The notes below the pieces were generated by a model. That model made no database searches. It saw nothing but the letters and a program-made list of their open reading frames with translations, and was not told the origin of the DNA. This document shows, piece by piece, positions 41,197 through 41,750 of a DNA stretch of 41,750 bases. A program made the translations under genes and the position numbers. The stretch spans positions 1-41,750 of the forward strand of contig NZ_JAUYZI010000049.1 in NCBI RefSeq assembly GCF_030700245.1, read 5' to 3'. How positions within the stretch are numbered: position 1 is the stretch's first letter; each line of letters begins with the position of its first letter. This DNA is from Methylobacterium amylolyticum (GTDB lineage: Bacteria > Pseudomonadota > Alphaproteobacteria > Rhizobiales > Beijerinckiaceae).

Positions 41197-41218
41197 CGCA
41201 ACACTCACGGTCTCCCGA
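41197..41218. repeat. Direct repeat, copy B
   Basis: CGCAACACTCACGGTCTCCCGA is the second copy of the 20-nt motif at 40908-40928. Next to each copy there is also an inverted TCCGAACTCGG / CCGAGTTCGGA pair (40924 and 41180). Confidence 0.6.
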
Positions 41219-41305
41219 TCCGGCCGTCCCGCCCGGTCGACCGGGCCCGCGACGTCGTCGCGAGCCTGGGGCGAGGCGACCCGGGGCAGCGCGCGCCCTC
41301 CGGAG

Positions 41306-41347
41306 GTGGCGCTACCCTGGGTTGCTTCGCTGCGCTCGCAAGGACGG
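41306..41347 (-). repeat. REP-like repeat, copy 2
   Basis: The reverse complement reads TTGCGAGCGCAGCGAAGCAA in its core with the same GTGGCGCT end, matching copy 1 at 39200-39239 in inverted orientation. The two copies flank the phasin-hydrolase unit. Confidence 0.7.
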
Positions 41348-41750
41348 TGGAGCATCGGCTTACATCCGGACATGGCGGATCGCCCCCACCCGCTTTCGCG
41401 CCGGGGACATGGCCCAATTGGAACAGGGGACGCGGGACGCCGCGGGAGCCCTGGTCGTGTGACACACGCGGAAGCCGGCCCCCGCGGCGCCCCGTGGCCG
41501 ACGCCCCCCGTCACCGGGGCCGCCGGCCATCTTGTCGTCGCGGTGTCTGACAGCCCGCCCGGTCTACGCCCGCACGTGAGCGGTCTCGGCCAGGGCGCCC
41601 GGCCCAGGAAGCATCGCTGCTCCCCCGGCTCGCGCCCCCGGAACCCGCATCGTCGCTGGGGCTTTGCAGCCCGGCCCGTGCCCGTAGTGGCATGCGGGCC
41701 CGCAGTCTTACCTCAGGATCGGCCCAGGATGGGGTCCGGGCGCGGCTCAT

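Larger units (their letters stand above)
40800..41750. other. Gene-poor, repeat-rich right end
   Basis: No convincing gene is seen in about 950 bp: several frames are open but none has a family pattern, ribosome-binding site or protein-like composition. The stretch holds the phasin promoter, an inverted-repeat element (40972-41129), a 20-nt direct repeat on either side of it, and REP-like copy 2. A minus-strand frame from 41750 to 41511 touches the window edge and cannot be judged. Confidence 0.5.

Noticed and set aside
41511..41750. Minus-strand 79-codon open frame touching the right edge
   Set aside because: Low-complexity Arg/Ala/Ser composition, no motif, start codon at the very edge; not supported.
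1..41750. Mobile elements or phage genes
   Set aside because: No transposase, integrase, recombinase or phage structural motif was seen in any frame examined; both tRNA genes lack a neighbouring integrase or an obvious attachment-site duplication.

Overview
The window is GC-rich chromosomal DNA (by eye about 70% G+C or more) from an alphaproteobacterium, most likely Methylobacterium/Methylorubrum or a close relative in Hyphomicrobiales. The basis is: a TIGR02302/DUF4175 protein, a four-cysteine c-type cytochrome of the methanol-metabolism-related type, intracellular PHB depolymerase plus phasin, an Omp25/31-type porin-like protein, a CtrA-type TTAA-N7-TTAAC box, a suhB/MmgR-like small RNA with a UUUCCUCCC core, and frequent GTG starts. 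No IS element, prophage, CRISPR array or rRNA was seen. This is mostly core and metabolic chromosome; the last kilobase is repeat-rich non-coding DNA.

Layout. 1-4.7 kb: edge of a Gly/Ala-rich secreted protein, an MHS-type MFS permease, an SDR lacking the usual Tyr/Lys, an FNR/FixK-like box ahead of a degenerate receiver protein, gph, a small RNA and tRNA-Phe. 4.8-9.3 kb: overlapping maf-yacG, a small protein behind a CtrA box, a phosphoglucomutase/phosphomannomutase and phaZ. 9.4-14.2 kb: the large TIGR02302 membrane protein, a hexapeptide acetyltransferase, a CYTH protein and a HpcH/HpaI aldolase. 14.3-18.4 kb: on the minus strand, metY, an atypical MetA-family protein, a FATP-like acyl-CoA synthetase and the aldolase form one apparent transcription unit. 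18.9-23.3 kb: a cupin, a class IV aminotransferase, and a minus-strand histidine kinase, response regulator and tenA unit.

23.5-31.7 kb: an Ala/Pro-rich membrane protein, tRNA-Gly, a NUDIX-FAH pair divergent from a D-2-hydroxyacid dehydrogenase, a DUF2218 protein, a SleB-like lipoprotein hydrolase, the four-Cys cytochrome and a CYTH-CHAD protein. 31.8-35.8 kb: an outer-membrane barrel, a tiny peptide gene with a double-glycine leader and three 9-residue repeats, an overlapping DUF4336-patatin pair and an XRE regulator. 36.1-41.75 kb: an AceE/MdeB-like 2-oxoacid dehydrogenase E1 divergent from an Lrp/AsnC regulator, then an overlapping phasin-hydrolase pair flanked by inverted copies of a ~40-nt repeat, then a gene-poor repeat cluster.

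Common threads are polyhydroxybutyrate turnover (phaZ, phasin), methionine/sulfur and 2-oxoacid metabolism (metY, MetA-like, MdeB-like/Lrp), and polyphosphate/triphosphate binding (CYTH, CYTH-CHAD). The least explained element is the double-glycine peptide at about 33.2 kb. All functions are inferred from motif reading; no database search was run.
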